Assembly (NCBI GenBank): GCA_950295325.1
Contig: OX485806.1
Span: 44,327,169-44,387,168, forward strand
Reading direction: 5' to 3'
Origin: Polytrichum commune
Taxonomy: Eukaryota > Streptophyta > Polytrichopsida > Polytrichales > Polytrichaceae
Length of the DNA: 60,000 nt
The notes beneath the pieces are model-generated. The model was not told where the DNA came from and did not search any database. It was given only the letters and a program-made list of their open reading frames with translations. This document shows, one piece after another, positions 33,901-46,739 of the stretch. The stretch's first letter is position 1. Each line of letters opens with the position of its first letter. Position numbers and translations under genes: made by a program.

Positions 33901-36900
33901 CACTCTACTGCCAAGCCCTTCTGGTAGAATGTCCTTCTCTGGCACAGGAAACTCAAATTTTTTCTCGTTCTCTCATGTTCGAAATTCTTCTTTGGGTTCA
34001 ATTCCAACATCCGCGCCTACACCAGTGGTTTTATATACACCTCCACCAACACCAAGCTATGGTCCTGAAGAATGGGGTAGATTTTCCAGCGAGAGAGTCT
34101 CACAAGGGGACGTTGGTAGCGAGGGTCTTCTCTCCTTCCGTGGAACTGCACTTGAGCCGCAGCGTTTCTCAGCACATTGTGGGCTCCCAGGATCCTATGT
34201 TCCCGGAAAGAGGTGGAAACGCACATTGGCCATTGTGCAGCCTGTGCGCCTTGAGTCGTATTTTACTGACTGCAACACTCAAGATCTAATATGTGTCCTA
34301 ATTGAGGTGCTCCTTCTTTTTGGTACATAGGCTACCTTCAGTTAGTGAAATGTTGTTTCCTTTGCTTTTCCAGTATGAGTTTAGGGTATAAACAGCATCA
34401 TGATTCTTATGTGTGCTGTATGTATGTATTCTTCTTCTAATAGGTGGAATCTCTTACAATCAACTTATCTCTTTCTAAATCTGGAAGCTCTTCTAAACAA
34501 CCTATACATTTTCTAGTTAGCCTTGGATGAACTTGCTTACTGAGCCCTATCAACCCTAGCTGCCATGACTCTGGCGCCAGAGGATACAGTTTCTGTGGAA
34601 GAATTTGTCAAAGTTTTCAAATGAAGCTTATTTCCCTGTCTATATTGTTGTACTGTTTATCCTCACTAGCTTTGCTGTTTTTTCCTGCAGAATATTTTGC
34701 CACCTGCAGAAGAAACAGCAGATGTGGTCATTTTTATCGATTCTGTAAGTATTGTTTGCCAGTCTGCCTCTCCAGGTAGCTCCCCACTGCCTATTCCTGT
34801 TGCCTGCGTCGAGGTGGGTGACGATCATGCTTTGCCAAATCTTGCTCTCAGGTCGGTGATCTGGTCAATCTTCTGTACTTCACATTTTTTGTTCTTGTCT
34901 TGGTGATTGCTCAGAACTTTGTTAAGATTGAGCTTCAAGAGTTGTTACTAGTTTAGTTGGAGTCTCTTGGATGTCTGAATGGCTAGCTTGTGACAATACT
35001 GCGATAATTTTTGTAAATACTTACATATCAATTGATTATGAAATTACTACTTTTAATAAGTAATTTGATGCATGTGGCCATGCAAGACCAGATGCCCACT
35101 TGTATACTCAGTTTCTGCATGCAATCTGGTTATGACAGGATATGTACGGCAAGAGTATCAAAAGCAGATTCTTAGTAGAGGATTCTATTTGTAACATATC
35201 TTGCATCACGACTTATGTTTGATTGTCTTGAGGATTTGCTAACACTGGCAGGCCAGGCGAACAACACTCTTTGATCCTAAGGCCTATAAGCCAACCGTGG
35301 AAGCACTCTACTGTAGGGGATGCTGGTCTTCAAAATGGGCTGTTTCAGGATGTACAGAAGCCTGGACAGATTCAAATGAGAACTTTTGATAATCAAGAAT
35401 TGGATAGCAGTGCCTATGCTATTCTTGTTTCTTGTCATTGCACCCACACAGGTGAACTTGCACTTTCTTGTCATTTTAGCAAATGCTGTCCACTATCAAG
35501 CAGTTTATGAATGATATGCTTGCTTGATTTCAAAATCTGGAAGTTTGGAGGCTTGAAAAGCCAGTTGCTTTCTAGAAGTCATATTGTACTTCATTTTATA
35601 TTTTACTATTTGGCTTAACTAGGGCTAAGTTCCTCTTATTATTTGCATGTGGTCAATTTCGACAGAAGAATAAAATTGTGAGTGTTTCTGCATTCACAAG
35701 AACAGGTATAAATTGGATATTGACTGAATTTGTAGTGGTTAGTTTAACCTGGATTAGATGTTTTCTTATTGAATTAGAATCACGCCTGCATTTCAAGCAT
35801 TCCCTGAGTTGGTGTCCACGTCCACCGCGGGATCTGCTATTATCGGTGGCACTCGAGAATTTCTCTCCATTGAAATTGCCTAATGAGGCTTTGCCACAGT
35901 TGACACCACAGGTTGTGTAACTTGCCTTGCTTGAGTTCTCCTTTGTCCTGTGTATAATAGATGATATAACGAAACCATGGCGTCTATTGCATGAGGTGTT
36001 TCTCTTTTAAAGAGTAAATTTGAGTATTTAGAATGTGTTATCTCATCTATGCCGATTTGTCCTTTTCTCTCAAGATATTGTGCATCACAGATATCTTTCA
36101 TGTTATTCATCTGGGCTTTGCTTATGAACATTGATTGGCAGGTGGTTGGTTTATTGGTTTCTTCAGATTCATGTGGTCTTGTTTGTACTTTTGTTCTAAT
36201 TTTCCTGGAGTGACCTTAGCTAGTAGTATCTGGTGGTTTGATTTTGTGTCTTCTTGAAGTTATCTTAATGTATGTGCTAAGGCGTCATGGTCCTTCCATT
36301 TGCTGCTGCTCAGGTGGTAAGTGTGCAAGCAACAAACCTGACCTCACAAGACATGCATCTCACCCTTCTTGCACCAAGTTCTTTGGCTGCCTCTCCTCTC
36401 TTCGTGATGTCCTTCCCCACCAACAACACAGTACTCAACGTGGGAAACAAATCTTACCACGCACTGACACCCAGGGAAGTCTTGGCTTGGGAGGATGTAT
36501 CGACCAAGCCGATCGCTGAATTGTCATCTGGAAGATTGTCTTTACCACCTGTCCAGCCAATGGAGATAGTCCTGGGTGTGAAGCCAACGGTGCTGAAAGA
36601 GCGTATATTCCCTGCCTCAGATGCATTGTTGGACAGTGTTGCTCCACGAACTCATTTGTGGTTGCAAAGCACTGTTCCTCTTGGGTATGTTTCTTGCATT
36701 CTGCATTACAACTTGTAACATAGATGCATTTTAAGAATGCCCATATCACATCAAATTTGTGTTTGTCTTTGGCGGAGTTGAGGGTGTATCAGTACTTGAT
36801 GGTATTTGCGTTCAATTAGAATGCCTATTGTATAATTTTGGGGTCTATTTGCCTGACAAATAAGGAGGTTACTTGAAGAAGTCGCTTAATTCAATAGGTA

Positions 36901-37543
36901 GTCACAGAGTCGGACTTCCCAATAGATGGTACTTGACAAGGGCCTAATTTGTGTGGGGCATAGGCGACTACCTCCTCGTGCAACGATTGCTGTTCGGTGT
37001 GAGCTTCTACCTCTCACTAGTGGCATCATTACTTTGGATACACTCCATATTGCAACCCATGAACATGGTAGGTGCCAAATTTGCAGTCACGTGCAATTCT
37101 TTTTACTCTCATTGCCAAAGCAATGATCTTTGGTGACTTGTTGCCCTTGTATTAGAATTAGCACGAATGAAGTCAAATATATAATCAATTGAACAAATGG
37201 ATTACTTTGTAATTGCATTAAAATCACAATATTTTCAACAAGTCATGAATTCTGGTCTATGTTAATTATATCAATGTAATTTATTTATTTTGGATGTCCT
37301 TACTCTCCAGACTAATTTTGTATCAATGTGATGTTACATCTACATTCTAGTAATGAATGTTTATTAGTGCAGAAGTAATTAATTTTTTTGGCATTTTTGG
37401 GAATCTGAGCAAATTGTCTTTGTCTCTTGTTGTCAAATGAATTAATTGTAGTTCTCTGGGTGTTATGTGCAGATGTTGTGTACATGCCTGAAAATTCCTT
37501 GCAAATATATTGCACGTCCAGTATTGCTAGTGACATCACATGA
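30922..37543 (+). CDS. TRIPP: TRIPP-like plant-specific TRAPPII-associated protein, 10 exons, 860 aa
   Basis: Plant-specific protein reported as a component of the TRAPPII tethering complex that acts in post-Golgi trafficking and cell-plate formation (Arabidopsis At3g17900). Exons: 30922-31177, 31748-31825, 32248-32831, 33683-34306, 34691-34851, 35252-35451, 35778-35911, 36314-36684, 36964-37067, 37473-37543. All introns are GT-AG, all phases match, total 2583 bases. Family landmarks in order: MNFLLR start, MDRPFIFPGE (exon 2/3), TPYKVAAAI, RRTEMLLESFKSSHFHVKI, GGVARAATSCWSLGNGDVV, EYLLQWLLPLDRP, a Ser/Pro-rich linker, GLLSFRGTALEPQRFSAHCG, PVACVEVGDDHALPNLALR, THLWLQSTVPLG, CELLPLTSGIITLDTL and a C-terminus TSSIASDIT. 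I recall about 838 residues for the Arabidopsis protein, so the length fits. No stop, frameshift or lost splice site is visible, so it is probably functional. Confidence 0.88.
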
Positions 37544-37905
37544 ACTTAAATATAGTTCAAGGTGAAACTATAGTTTGAGATTGTGTTCACATCCTTCTAA
37601 CCAGTGGAACTTTTACTCCTTGAATCAGTCCTAGAGAGGAGTTGTACTGGGCCTAGTTGTTTGGTAAATTGTATACAGTAAGTTGATACTTATGTACAGT
37701 ACCATACACAGCATATGACATGGTACTACGGGAATGGGGATGTGTAGACACCAAAACGTTGGCTTAGGCTTTTTGGCATTTATGTTAAATCATGGATGAA
37801 GGGTTATAGTAAAAGCAAATCGTCTTTAAGGTTAAGGGCCAATTTTTTTCTACTGCACGCCACTAGAACAACTCTCATGCCATTTCCAGGGTTGGTCTGT
37901 CTAAA
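36762..37905 (+). repeat. Parent segment of the inverted TRIPP fragment at 8108-9123
   Basis: Covers part of intron 8, exon 9, intron 9, exon 10 and about 360 bases of 3' flank. It aligns over its whole length, in reverse, with 8108-9123 except for about 110 bases (roughly 36926-37036) missing there. Confidence 0.93.
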
Positions 37906-40900
37906 AATTTCCAAGACCATAGAATAGTGTGCTGCATTTTCACATCCTTTTTATGTGGATATCATGAGTCTTTGGCCGAAAACATTTTACAGCTGCAGTC
38001 TTTACTTAGAGACTGGAACTTTTTACCTTTTGAATAAGTCTTAACTCTAATCTCAAGGCTCAACCAATTACAAATTTCCCAACAACATCAAAACCTAAAT
38101 TGAACCTAAATGTCCCTTCGTAATTTAATTCCACTAAAGTTAGTGGGCATTAAATGGACATTCTTAGTTATGCACCTAGTTCTCATATGATGTGCAACAC
38201 ACAATCAGTGCAAGGTTATTGACAATTTCAAATTGTGTCCTTGGGGCGATCACACCCTCTTATGTTTCATAACCACGTGCGATAAAAGTTTGGCACCTTA
38301 TGTTATATGCCATAGATAATTCTAGGAATTATGATATTTTTTTTTGACATATACATAACCATTGATAATATCTTTTGTATATTTTTTTGAAATTTTTAGT
38401 CATCTTTATTTTTGTAGTAATTGTTTTAGTTCAATATTGTATCATTCTAAATAGAAATGGTATGTTTGATTGAAATTAAAAAGAAAATTGTCAAATTTGG
38501 TTACCATTTTTTATTATGTAATAGATACTATGTATATCTACTCATGAAAATAAATGATAAAATGTTGACTCATTTTGGTGATGCTTTATGTGAAAAGTAG
38601 GTTTTTTATTTTCTTTATTTTCTTTATTTTTTAAAATTTTTATTTTTATTATCGCACATGGTTTTCAACTTGACAATGGAGTGCATCCCCCGGGATTGTT
38701 TCTAGGTACTATCTTAAAAAAAATTTGGAGCTCATATAAGAATCTCATTTATCATCATCAAAGTAGATATTCTTGTGCTCATTAAATGTTCATATAGGTC
38801 TTCTAACAATTTTGACTTTACTTGATTATTGGAACACAAATGGTCAACAAATTTTGAGCACATATACTAGTCCCCTTTAAACATGTGTATTCAGTGTTTA
38901 CTATTGGATCCAAATATAACCACATGCACCTTAATCTCTAATACCATACTCTTTATTGCCATGCTTATACCTTGAAACCCTAGGGAGCACTCACTCCTCG
39001 TCGTCACATTCCCCTTCTATGAGCAATTCACCCCGCAAGGCAAACAACCCTAGAAATGGGCCGGTTAAGAGTGAGGATCCCTAACCTTTCTAAGCAATAG
39101 ACTCTTTACTAAGAAAAAAGTAAAAATATACATTCATCCATACACAATCATACATGCATATACTCCTAAAATATGGCAAGTACACCTAAGTGTTTAATTT
39201 GTAATCAAAATTATAAGAAAATAAATTAATGCAATGAAGAAACAACCTTAACCAAAGCAGTTGGACCATTGGCCATTAAAATGATTGTTTTTTCTTTGTC
39301 TTTGCTCTAATTGAAGCATGCAAGGGCTATTTAGAAATTTTACTTGATGAAGCTTAACTGATCAAAATTATAGCTTTTAATTCTCCTCCGATCGAGAGAT
39401 ATGGCTGGTCAAAGTCCACCCTCCATATTCTTCCAAAAATCGCCACCCTAGCAGATATATCTCTGTTTATTTGACCACCACTCCTTCATCCATGATCAAA
39501 TGAAGACAATACCAGGTTTTTTAGAAAGCTAACTTCAAATTGCTCATGCTCTCCAAAGATTTTATAAGAATCACCAATAGTCACTTGGAATCCCCTCTTA
39601 AAGTCAACGTTGCTAGATCGCCTCCAACAATACGTTGTCTCGGTAAATTTGTCATAATTCCCTCCTCGTTGTACCTCTCATAAAGAGTTTGGACTTGTTG
39701 AAAGACCAACTTCAATATGCTCATTTTTGTCAAATGACTCTTCAAGCCTTGCCTCTAATCACTCGCAATCGCTCTCCAAGTCAACACCTTCATTGTCTTG
39801 GTGACATCTTTTCCAAACTCCATTTTTTAAAATTTTCTTCACATATCTATCCTCACATATTTCAAGATGCCTCTATCTATATTGTAAATCTACTACTTTT
39901 TATAATTCCCCTCGATGAATATGCATGCTTTTCAAATTTTCCTCCTACTCCTCAAAAGAGACATCACACAAGAGGGATGAGAGAGATGACGAAGGTAAAA
40001 TATACATATGAGAGAGAAATCATCATCTCTCATCTAAAATTTCTAATTCTTCTACCATCAACTTTCATTTTTCTACTTGCACTACCACCTAATGTCTAAC
40101 ATTCTCTTATCTATTAATTTAGTTGACATTCTCAATCAATCTTCTACTTTCATGTTTACTTTGCGATTCAACACATTTGCCTAAGTTTTTCAATGATTTT
40201 CTACTTTATATCTACAAATGACATTTTAAAGGGCTAAGTATAAAATTAACCAATGAACTACTCTAATTAAATGTTTTTTGTTATTAAATTATCTACAACT
40301 AAACTATGAGCTAATACAATGGCTCACACCTCCCATATACCACGGATTTAGCCATGTATTTTCCTGAGGAATCATTACATTGATTATTGTGATTAATGCA
40401 AGCTATTGTTTGGAGTTATCCAATTCTATGATCATTTGATGAGAATGTAATATTTTTGCCAAGCAAAGTCATTTAGGTGTAAAAATTGAACAATCTTTTT
40501 GAGCTTCCATTAGTAAAATTTGAACTCTTGAGTAAGATATTATTGCAATGTGTAACTCCAAAAAGTAGCACGCACTAATTAAGATAATTAGTGCAGTAGA
40601 AATACCTCGGCCCAGTTACCTTTATTACATGTTTTTTTTTTTTTTTTTACAATATACTCTCATGGTTGAGGTGTTGGGGGTAGTGTTTAGGGTTTGGGGG
40701 CGTTTAGGAAGTAGAGAGCAAAGACTTTGAGAAGGCTTGAAGAACTTAGAAACCAACGTTGAGTTGATGTGTAAAAAAATGACCAAAGGTTGCCGCATAT
40801 TGTTGATGAAAATTACCTTCGGAGATCAAACCGCATATAGGTCGGGAGCTTTGGTATGTTGGAGATGCAAGGCGTGATTCAAAGTTCATTTGGATGTTGA

Positions 40901-41990
40901 TATTTTTGTTTTTTTTAAATTGCATAATACTTGGTTTGAATTATTTTAGTTTCGTGAGCTAAGAGGTTGAGAATCCACTCAAATGGGTTGTTGATAATGG
41001 ACATGCTTCATATATAATAAGAATGGTAGTGGGCGTTTGAAATTTGGTTTAGAGGCTGTGGGATGTCAAATCTCTTTAAAACTTGAGGTGGGTGTCATTG
41101 TTTGTTTTTGTTTTCATAGTCCCATGGTCTATATTTCATTTTGAGGTTTGAGTTTAGCTTTTGGGTAAGGTGAGTGCCTTTATTTTGGTGCAATTTGAAC
41201 CCTTAAATGCCACAAGTTTTGCACATAATCCATGAAGTTTTTACGAGTTTTGTTTGATTTTGGAACCGTCAAAGAGGTAGTGCCTTCGGATCATAGTAAT
41301 TGTAGTGATGCATCTTCATGCCATTGTAGGGGTTACAGTACCATCCAATCATCAAGTTTGAGATTTGTGTCGTATTTTTTGATACTATGTTGTTGAAGGG
41401 GTAAGTGAAGTCGGATGTTGAAATTAATTTGAAGTTTTGGGATGTGAAATGCGAGTCATAAAATATTTCTTCACGCTTTTGAATTCACAAAACTTCTACA
41501 ACATTTTTTGGATGAGATAGAACCTCAACCTTGTGTGCAGCAACAAAATTAATAACCCAAAGCCACAATAGTAGTCGACCCTCTAATTGAATGCTAATGG
41601 GAGTAATCGACTCTATAGTTGATTGCCATAGTAGCAGTTGACTTGAACATAAACAATTGTCTCTCTAGTCCACTGCCATAGTAGCAATTGACATTCTTCA
41701 ATCGATTGCATGTAGAAAGTTGATTCTTTAATTGACTACTCCCATTAGCAATCAACTTCATATGTGGATGAGCATATGGGTTAGGAAATATGAAATGAAA
41801 AATGAAAAAATAATCAACATTTGTGTGTACTCAACAAAAAAAATGTTGTATTATAAAAATATCATAAATATATAAAACACTTACAAACAAGTTCATGTCA
41901 GTGACACATGCTTGCTAAGTCTATGGAAACCCCCTTTATAAAGCCGTAATAACTAAACACTCTTAATATCATCTTTGATCTCGGATCTCC
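37906..41990. other. Gene-poor AT-rich DNA
   Basis: No gene, RNA gene or recognisable domain. A run of 18 T lies at 40632-40649, possibly the tail of an old reverse-strand retroposon. An open frame of 136 codons at 39689-40099 has the composition of random AT-rich DNA. Confidence 0.55.
41580..41762. repeat. Short scrambled repeats with an inverted 13-mer
   Basis: Repeats of TTGACT/AGTTGA with CCATAGTAGCA words. GCTAATGGGAGTA at about 41593 is matched by its reverse complement TACTCCCATTAGC at about 41741. Confidence 0.65.
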
Positions 41991-43065
41991 AGCAATCCAC
42001 GGGCTCATCCCACCTCATATGATCCATTTGCATTTGACGCCTCGTTTAAGCCAGGTCAATGCGTGTCGCAACCCTTGCTAACCCCCCCTTGACAATCTTG
42101 CCAATTTTCCTTTCTAGCAAAGGTTACGAGTGCTAACCCTTCGCATACCGCCATGCTAATGGTTAGCTCCTCTTACCCCGGACCATATAGCTCATAGGAG
42201 GGAACCAACCCTCCTACTTTGCTTTCGGGACTCACCCCTTAATCGGTAACCCATTCCTAGATGTGGACTTCTATCCATGGAAGTCCAATCCCATGTTGAT
42301 CATCGCATTGCCGAAGCAACACTACAACAACCCGAACCATACTAGGCAACTATGGCCTCACATTGGGCCAATGCCCATGGAGGCCGTGCCGTTTGGCCTC
42401 GGGTGGGTGAGGCCACACCACCTCACCCATATAAGCCTCTAGGACTCTACGCGGGGCCCCTACCCCACCGTCAACCAACCTCTTGTCTCTCCACCAAGAG
42501 TTGGGGCCAAGTGGACACTTTCCCTTAGCCGCTGGGCCTAGAAGCCCCCATCAGCTTCAGACCATCATAACTTCCTTGTATGATGTCTGATTCCAACAAT
42601 TAACCACTCCATCCTCATCTACGCTTCACGTAGATGCCGATGGACTCCTCACTTGCCCCATTCGGGCAGGTATTGAGGACGTTATGCCTATTTGAACCTT
42701 GGCAGTCCCGGGAATCACTCCCAGGCACTGCTGTACCAGGGCGCTGTCCCGGGACAGCGCCCCACTCAAATGGCCATAACTCCTAGCTCACACCTCCGCT
42801 TGAGGTGATCTTGAGCATTCTAGAATCACCATGCCATGAGCTACGCATAGCTCATGGCTTTACCCTTGTGCCTCCTAGTCTCCGTGGGTGGGAGGCGTTC
42901 CCAACGCCCGGGGCCCTCACCCACACTAGGATCACTTGGGCCCTCTCACCAACGGCGCCACAAGTCCCGGGTGTCACTCCGGGGTCCCCCTTGTGCCCAT
43001 GGTGTTTCGGGCACTCCTCATGGAGAGGTGCGCGACAATGCGTCACCCAAAAATTCTTCTTGCAA
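41991..43065. repeat. GC-rich repeat-like island of unknown family
   Basis: Markedly GC-rich block in AT-rich DNA with many short inverted repeats, including a perfect 24-base palindrome (42739-42762) and CATGAGCTACG/CATAGCTCATG at about 42835-42857. It resembles an LTR or another non-coding transposon part, but no terminal repeats or target duplication were identified. No significant open frame. Confidence 0.5.
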
Positions 43066-43186
43066 AACGTATAGGGTTACAGTCCATAATTTACAATCTT
43101 CCTCGGCATAAAATATTGGGTCATGAACATGGTTGCAAAGTTATCGTGTAAGTTTTTCGATTGAACAACTCTCAAATTCCTTGGTT

Positions 43187-44343
43187 TCAATATTTAGATG
43201 GATCTTGATGTCTCTTAATGGGGATCCTAAACAATTTGGGTGCCACCTTAAACTTCTCCTTCTTCAATTTGTCCTTGGCATCTTTGGTTTTTGCATGCCA
43301 CATTGATTCAACATTTTCAACCGTGTGCAATGTGCATCCCCAATTGTGCACTCCGATCTTCATGCTTCCATCTGATTTCCAATGGAGCATAATGTTGTCT
43401 ATGGAAAGATCATTGCGTTGCACATTTTTTTGTGCAATTTTGACATGATCCATACCAAAATCCAAACCGACTTTACCCTTTTGGTCCAAAACCTTATTTT
43501 TAGTCTCATTATTCCCATTTGGTTGGACCCATGAACAAAACGTTGGCATTTCATTGATACGCTCTATCTTGAATATACATTCGTCGTAGAGTTCCCTATT
43601 TCACCATAGTGTGTAGCCCACGTTGGTCTCACTATTCATAAACCAAAACTTGATGAAACCATTATGTAAGTTTTTTAAAGCACATGCCTCTGCACTAGCT
43701 TGGATCTGAGCTTTCTACAAATTGCAGATCTTTGGAGTTTTTGGACCCATGCAATATCCAAAGACATAGTCCACCACTGCACCATGAACAAAACAAATGC
43801 AGATCGTCGCGTCCGCACGAGCTATGGACGGAACCATCTTGAGGGTAACCATGAATCCCCGCCTTGGATTTGGTTTTGTTATCATGTTGTAGTCCAAGCC
43901 TACACCTACACAATCAGTTTACCAACTCATAGTGAGTTCTTTACTTGAGTGCAATTGCCCGGCCTTCAAAAACAATTATCGTGAAACGACAAAGACCTCG
44001 AAGCTTTGGCTACTACCTTGACCTCCTCCACGTTCATTGACTTGTCAAGACTCAAATCAACCGCATCATCTACCTCCCTATCAACGCACCTTGTTGCGTC
44101 CTTTTCCAGCACATCCGCCCGCATCTTGTCGTTTTTTGCATATTGTTGCCGCTCCTCCTCCACCCTCCACCTCCATGCTTGTGTGGACTGCGAAAATGGA
44201 ATCATCTCGTAGTCATCATCATATCGCTTCGCAAAACTTCTATCACATTTCGGCGATAAATTAAAAGCAACATGAAGGCCTTGTAAACTTCTAATCTCCT
44301 TCTTCCATGCTAGGCCAACAAACATGTATCTCTCCTCTCCCAT
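43187..44343 (-). pseudogene. Degenerate protein-kinase-like gene
   Basis: Several open pieces on the - strand, read from 44343 down, belong together. The first (44343-43966) is charged and helical (QAWRWRVEEERQQYA). The next (about 43900-43715) contains NMITKPNPRRGFMVTL. The last (43549-43187) holds a kinase-like catalytic loop, QRNDLSIDNIMLHW, then SMKIGVHNWG in the place of the metal-binding DFG, and KVAPKLF in the place of the APE motif. The HRD His is lost (RND), and DFG reads HNW, so the fold would not be an active kinase. Frames change between the pieces. It reminds me of divergent kinase-like families expanded in some seedless plants, but that is memory only. Confidence 0.55.
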
Positions 44344-46700
44344 CGTATGTATGCGTCTTTACATCCATATTGTGTATGAGTCTATATTATGTCTTCATAT
44401 ATATTCCTCGACCACAAATAATAATTGTTGGAGTACAAGATGTAGAGTTTAGCCATAGATAGGACAAAGACAAAAGTGATGAAATAAGAATAAAACAAGT
44501 TGGTTGCCCTTTGTATTTTAATTGACTCAATCTTCAATCACACCAATCTCAAAAAAACCATTATCATTTATTTTTTCTTGAGATCATCATGGGTTTCATT
44601 TATATATATTTTTATTATTTTATAAAATTTTCTATCTTTTTAGCATTACCCGCTTCCCAAATTGAATCAAACCTTTTCAAATTCAATGCCTTTTTGTTTT
44701 TTTCAACCTCAACACTCCACGGTATTAGGTCAAAAATTCTTAATATTTTTAATAAAATCCTCAAATATTCTTGGCATATTCGATTCTTATGTCAAAATCC
44801 TCGGATTATTAAAAATAGGTTATTATTTTTACCATGTGTTTGCTCTTCGCTCTTCAAATCTCCGCTCTCCGCTCTCTGCTCACCGCTTACATAGAAGTGT
44901 CGTCTTAGTATGAGCCACCACATCCTCCCAATCACGGTGCCTTCCATGCTTCCAATCACCTCTTCGGTATATCCATTTGTCCCCTTTCTCCCATTCAACT
45001 CCTTGTTTCCATTACATTTTTCTTCCTGGTCTATTATGTGGACGTGCTTACATGAATGTCACCATCGCCATTCCTTGGCCATCCTTCTTTTGGCATTTGT
45101 TGGAGCATGCGTTTGCAATTGGCAATTCTAGCCAAGTTTCTATAGTCCATTGGTACCTTCAACCACACACTGTTAACCTAGAATTTTTACTATATCCTAA
45201 GAACATGACTTTGGATAAACCAACCTATCAAAGCTAAACCAATTGGCCATAGATTGTGAAAATGGCTTAAAATGGCATTTTAGTGGTTGATGCCAAATTT
45301 GTCTTGAAATGTCTTAAAAACATGTGGCAATATAGATGAACAACAATCCTTTGAAGCAAAAAATAAAAGTGTTGACAAAAAATATTCTAAATATAGATAG
45401 ATTGTTGGTATTTTTTTATTGTTAACATGTTGACAATTGCATATGTTGAGTATGTCATCATTCTTTAGAAATCCTTGGCAAATATTGTGGTTGAAATTTT
45501 TGACTATCAAACAATCTATGGTGATTGCACTTGATCCAATAATATGCATCACTTGACTCCTCCATTCATGCACTAGGTGGTGTGGTAGGTAGGTTGCATT
45601 CATATTGTGTAGAAGTGCCAACTGCTCCACAAACATTTCATTTGTAATCGTTAATTTCATGCCTCCATCATTGATTTGATAGACGAGTTGTTGTAGCTAT
45701 GATGTAATTCTGAAGGAATATCCATATCACATTCTTCCTTAGCATTTTCCATTTATTTTTCTTCAACTTATCAACCCCACCTAGTCGGCCCACTCATCTT
45801 ATGCTTCCTTAAACAACCCTTCCTTGATCTTGTTCATTGTCCTCATGCTTAGCATGTCCATGGAATTCACCATGTTTTTAATTGGAGCCATCCTCTGATG
45901 TCTACATCATGGGTGTTGTTCTTACTACAAAGTTTGTTTGTATTGGACATATTCCTCTGTTCATGCTCTTGTTGCCTTTCTTTGTTCCGCTACCATTCTC
46001 TTAGTTTTTCTTTGCAAGTAGTTGTAGATGCATAATTTTTGAAAGTGCTTTGTTCTTTGGCTCTTTGAGCATCCATGGATGTGTAAGTGTTTACAAAAAA
46101 AATTTGGATCTCTTGGTTTTGCCCATATATTGTTTTCTTGATTCTTCACAACGGATCATGATGAATGCCAACACCATCAATGGTCTTACTTATATCTTTC
46201 ATTTTCCTAGTTTGGTACCCATTTCTAAGTTAATACTCTTATCAATTGCATGTCTACAACTACCAAATTCTTGTGTTCTGCCAGTAGTACTTGGTTCTTC
46301 TTTTTGTTTCCATATTACAATTTGCGTGGTCTTTGTTAATATTTTGTGAGTTTTAATTCTCCATTACCAACCTTTGTTCATACTTCTACCAATTATTCCC
46401 CTTGGTATAGTGAATTATAATGCTCTAATGATACATGAATAAAACATTTGTAGGGTTTCAATTTGTTAACGTTTATTTATACCGGGTTGGATCAAATAGG
46501 CCTCATCTACTAATAAAATGACATTATTTAGTAACACATATTAGTTCATGAATGGCCTTATACAATGTTCATAAACTTACCAGGTTGTGTTTTGGTTTTT
46601 TTTTTTAAAAATCATAAAACCTAGTCACCAAGGTGAACTGCCTTGGGCAATAGTGATTGCGCCTTCACAAGTCACATTCCCATTGGGGGTAAAAGCGGTC
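44344..46700. other. No convincing gene
   Basis: AT-rich DNA. An open frame on the - strand (45660-45280, 126 codons) and cysteine-containing pieces near 46000-46150 on the - strand could be decayed retroelement gag, but no motif is clear enough. Confidence 0.4.
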
Positions 46701-46739
46701 TCTTGAGCACTATCTGTAGTTCAAGTTGGTTGATTCTGG

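Noticed and set aside
36926-37126. 66-codon open frame as a separate gene
   Set aside because: It is exon 9 of TRIPP read together with the flanking introns.
39689-40099. 136-codon open frame as a gene
   Set aside because: Composition is that of AT-rich non-coding DNA read by chance, with no motif, no exon partners and no similarity recognised.
45280-45660. 126-codon frame on the - strand as a retroelement gag
   Set aside because: No zinc knuckle or other motif; kept only as a remark in the intergenic entry.
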